From an uncultured Porphyromonadaceae bacterium (GTDB taxonomy: Bacteria > Bacteroidota > Bacteroidia > Bacteroidales > Muribaculaceae), in assembly GCA_947176285.1 (NCBI GenBank), contig CAMWQF010000118.1:1-8125 (forward strand): a DNA stretch of 8,125 bases, in the 5' to 3' direction. A program made the position numbers and the translations under genes. The notes under the pieces are model-generated. The model was given only the letters and a program-made list of their open reading frames with translations, searched no databases and had not been told where the DNA came from. Of this stretch, positions 6,663 through 8,125 are shown piece by piece. Position 1 is the first letter of the stretch, and each line of letters starts with the position of its first letter.

Positions 6663-7385
6663 TTATTTCTTCTCTTTGCTTTTGAAATTAGCATATTCTT
6701 TTGCCATGCGTGTGTGGTAGCCTCGTTTTGCATACGAAGGTCCATTATATTTCCTTGCAAAAGTTGTCCAATCCTTTTTCTGAAGGGCAGGTAGCATGCC
6801 GGCGTTTCTTATAAAGACAGCAAACATCTCAAGTTGGCTGAATTCAGATTCGCACACCTTTGCCACCATCTCTTCTACGCTTTGGCATCCGCAAAGTTTA
6901 TAGTTGAAGCCTCCGATTTGGAACATTCCCCAATATGTGCCCATGTCGGCAGCATCTGCATTGATCTTTCGAGCATTAGTCAGGGAGGTCCATTCCTTAA
7001 GTGCATATCCTGTGAGTCCGGATGGAACTTTTGCATCCTTTATCTTTCGTCCTTTCGTTTTGCTGTTATATTTGTTAAACAGAGATTGGACATAGTTGGC
7101 TACAGGAACTCCCGGAGCCCAGAATCCCTCGAGTTTTGCTCCGGCTTCAATCTTTACGACAGCCTTAATGGCTGCCACTTCCACTCCAAGTTCATCGGCT
7201 ACTAACTTGAAATCTTCTTCGGTCAATGTCTTGTATTTGACACTTTCATCTTCTTTTGGCATTGAAGAAACGACAAGATTCACCATCTCATCCATTTCTT
7301 TTTGGAGCTCAGACTCAACCGTATCAGCCATCATGGCTGATACGGTCATCAATGCGATTGTGCCAATCAGTAGCACCCTTTTCAT
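6663..7385 (-). CDS. Secreted N-acetylmuramidase (PF11860/DUF3380-type)
   Basis: This family is predicted to cleave the MurNAc-GlcNAc bond of peptidoglycan. The 240-residue protein starts with a signal peptide (MKRVLLIGTIALMTVSAMMA; cleavage probably after A17 or A20), which predicts a periplasmic or envelope location. The core begins with DFKLVADELGVEVAAIKAVV (58-77) followed by KIEAGAKLEGFW; E80 corresponds to the likely catalytic Glu of the AxxxVExG pattern. Further family signatures are YWGMFQIGGFNYKLCG (151-166), SQLEMFAVFIRNAG (183-196) and DWTTFARKYNGPSYAK (205-220) with YHTRMAKEY (223-231). The tail is Lys-rich (KSKEKK). Its ATG overlaps the stop of the upstream dipeptidase gene (ATGA, 7385-7382), which suggests translational coupling. 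pepD follows 70 bp downstream. The family and secretion are clear; the actual substrate (self wall turnover or foreign wall) is not shown. Confidence 0.9.
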   Translation of the reverse strand: MKRVLLIGTIALMTVSAMMADTVESELQKEMDEMVNLVVSSMPKEDESVKYKTLTEEDFKLVADELGVEVAAIKAVVKIEAGAKLEGFWAPGVPVANYVQSLFNKYNSKTKGRKIKDAKVPSGLTGYALKEWTSLTNARKINADAADMGTYWGMFQIGGFNYKLCGCQSVEEMVAKVCESEFSQLEMFAVFIRNAGMLPALQKKDWTTFARKYNGPSYAKRGYHTRMAKEYANFKSKEKK

Positions 7386-8125
7386 GACTTGGCTACTTTT
7401 TCAAGTGTGAGGCAAAGATGCTTCCAGAATTTTTCTACTGTCGGTATAAGAAGTTGCTCATCCGGTGAATGCACTCCTGTCATAGTCGGGCCGAAACTTA
7501 CCATGTCAAGATGTGGATATTTGTCGAGGAAGAGACCGCATTCCAATCCTGCATGAATTGCCTTGATTGCAGGTTTCACCCCAAACAATTCTTCATAAGC
7601 TTCCGCTGCTATCTTCATGATAGGGGAGTTCATGTTGGGAGCCCAGCCTGGATAGCCGTCTGAATGGTCCACTTTTGCTCCGGCAAGCTGGAAGTGGGCT
7701 TCTACCTGCCCTGCAATGTCATATTTACGGCTTTCTACACTTGAGCGTTGAGACGTGGTTACTTTAATCTTGTTGTCTCCCTCCATCTTGACGGCTGCAA
7801 GATTAGTGGAAGTCTCTACAAGTCCTTCTATGTCGCGGCTCATTGAGATTACTCCATGCGGTGCACTGTAGAGTGCTCTTACAAGTGCCAATGAAGTGGC
7901 TTGATCAATGCAATATGCCGGCTTGTCGGTTTCTTCTATAGTGATAACTGCCGATGGCTCTATGCCTGCAAATTCCTTCTCAATTTCATCAGCATATGCA
8001 GCCAAGGATACTTTTATTTCATCTGCAAGGTGAGTCTCAATTCCAAATACTGCATGAGCTTCTCTAGGGATGGCATTGCGGAGATTGCCGCCGTCAAATT
8101 CAGCAAGTTCAAGATTCCATTTCTG
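7382..8125 (-). CDS. pepD: Aminoacyl-histidine dipeptidase paralogue, C-terminal part (cut by window edge)
   Basis: The frame is open to the right edge (first codon CAG at 8125-8123), so only the last 247 residues are visible; a Met at 8005 is internal. The segment begins in the lid domain with EFDGGNLRNAIPREAHAVFG, the classical PepD motif. It continues with GLVETSTNLAAVK, SQRSSVESR, PGWAPN, HAGLECGLFLDK and SFGPTMTGVHSPDE; the His in GVHSP is the C-terminal metal ligand. The other metal ligands lie outside the window. Over the last 85 or so positions about half the residues match the complete PepD downstream, so these are diverged paralogues and not a recent duplication. The stop overlaps the muramidase start by 4 bp. 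Confidence 0.93.
   Translation of the reverse strand, partial: QKWNLELAEFDGGNLRNAIPREAHAVFGIETHLADEIKVSLAAYADEIEKEFAGIEPSAVITIEETDKPAYCIDQATSLALVRALYSAPHGVISMSRDIEGLVETSTNLAAVKMEGDNKIKVTTSQRSSVESRKYDIAGQVEAHFQLAGAKVDHSDGYPGWAPNMNSPIMKIAAEAYEELFGVKPAIKAIHAGLECGLFLDKYPHLDMVSFGPTMTGVHSPDEQLLIPTVEKFWKHLCLTLEKVAKS

Noticed and set aside
1..8125. CRISPR array, tRNA/rRNA genes, insertion-sequence ends or attachment sites
   Set aside because: There are no spaced repeat arrays, no cloverleaf-like segments, no transposase or integrase genes, and almost no non-coding space to hold them.

Overview
The window looks like a chromosomal stretch of a Bacteroidales bacterium (Bacteroides/Prevotella/Muribaculaceae-like). 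The support is a DUF4954-type beta-helix protein, a Bacteroidota-style secreted N-acetylmuramidase, PepD-family (aminoacyl-histidine) dipeptidases, moderate GC, and start codons without clear Shine-Dalgarno sequences. Genus cannot be fixed from the sequence alone. There are no RNA genes, IS elements, CRISPR arrays or phage genes.

Layout: two plus-strand genes (about 1-2055) face five minus-strand genes (2060-8125), and the two blocks meet tail to tail with a 4-bp gap. The plus block holds an unrecognised protein that may be cut by the left edge of the window. It has a glycine-zipper hydrophobic stretch, an NPCBM-like beta region and a C-terminal helical region. It is followed by a small SEL1-repeat protein. 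The minus block, in transcription order, is: the C-terminal 247 residues of a PepD-family dipeptidase (cut by the right edge); a secreted muramidase whose ATG overlaps the dipeptidase stop codon (ATGA); a complete second PepD paralogue with all metal ligands; the GTPase HflX; and a DUF4954 protein. Gaps in this block are -4, 70, 113 and 25 bp, so partial or full co-transcription is plausible.

Functionally, the dipeptidase-muramidase-dipeptidase cluster suggests peptide or peptidoglycan-fragment turnover. HflX (ribosome splitting/rescue) and DUF4954 form a close pair. No established defence or secretion system is visible.

The most unusual structure is non-coding. Short direct repeats with a 7-bp period sit at or directly after the stop codons of hflX and pepD. 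A looser, C-rich 7-bp-period block follows the muramidase stop. A 14-bp tandem unit, itself two related heptamers, lies inside the DUF4954 gene. Two AT-rich dyads with CTTA...TAAG ends lie 4 and 10 bp upstream of the start codons of hflX and the SEL1 gene. A GC-rich hairpin in the pepD-hflX gap pairs better as minus-strand RNA than as plus-strand RNA.
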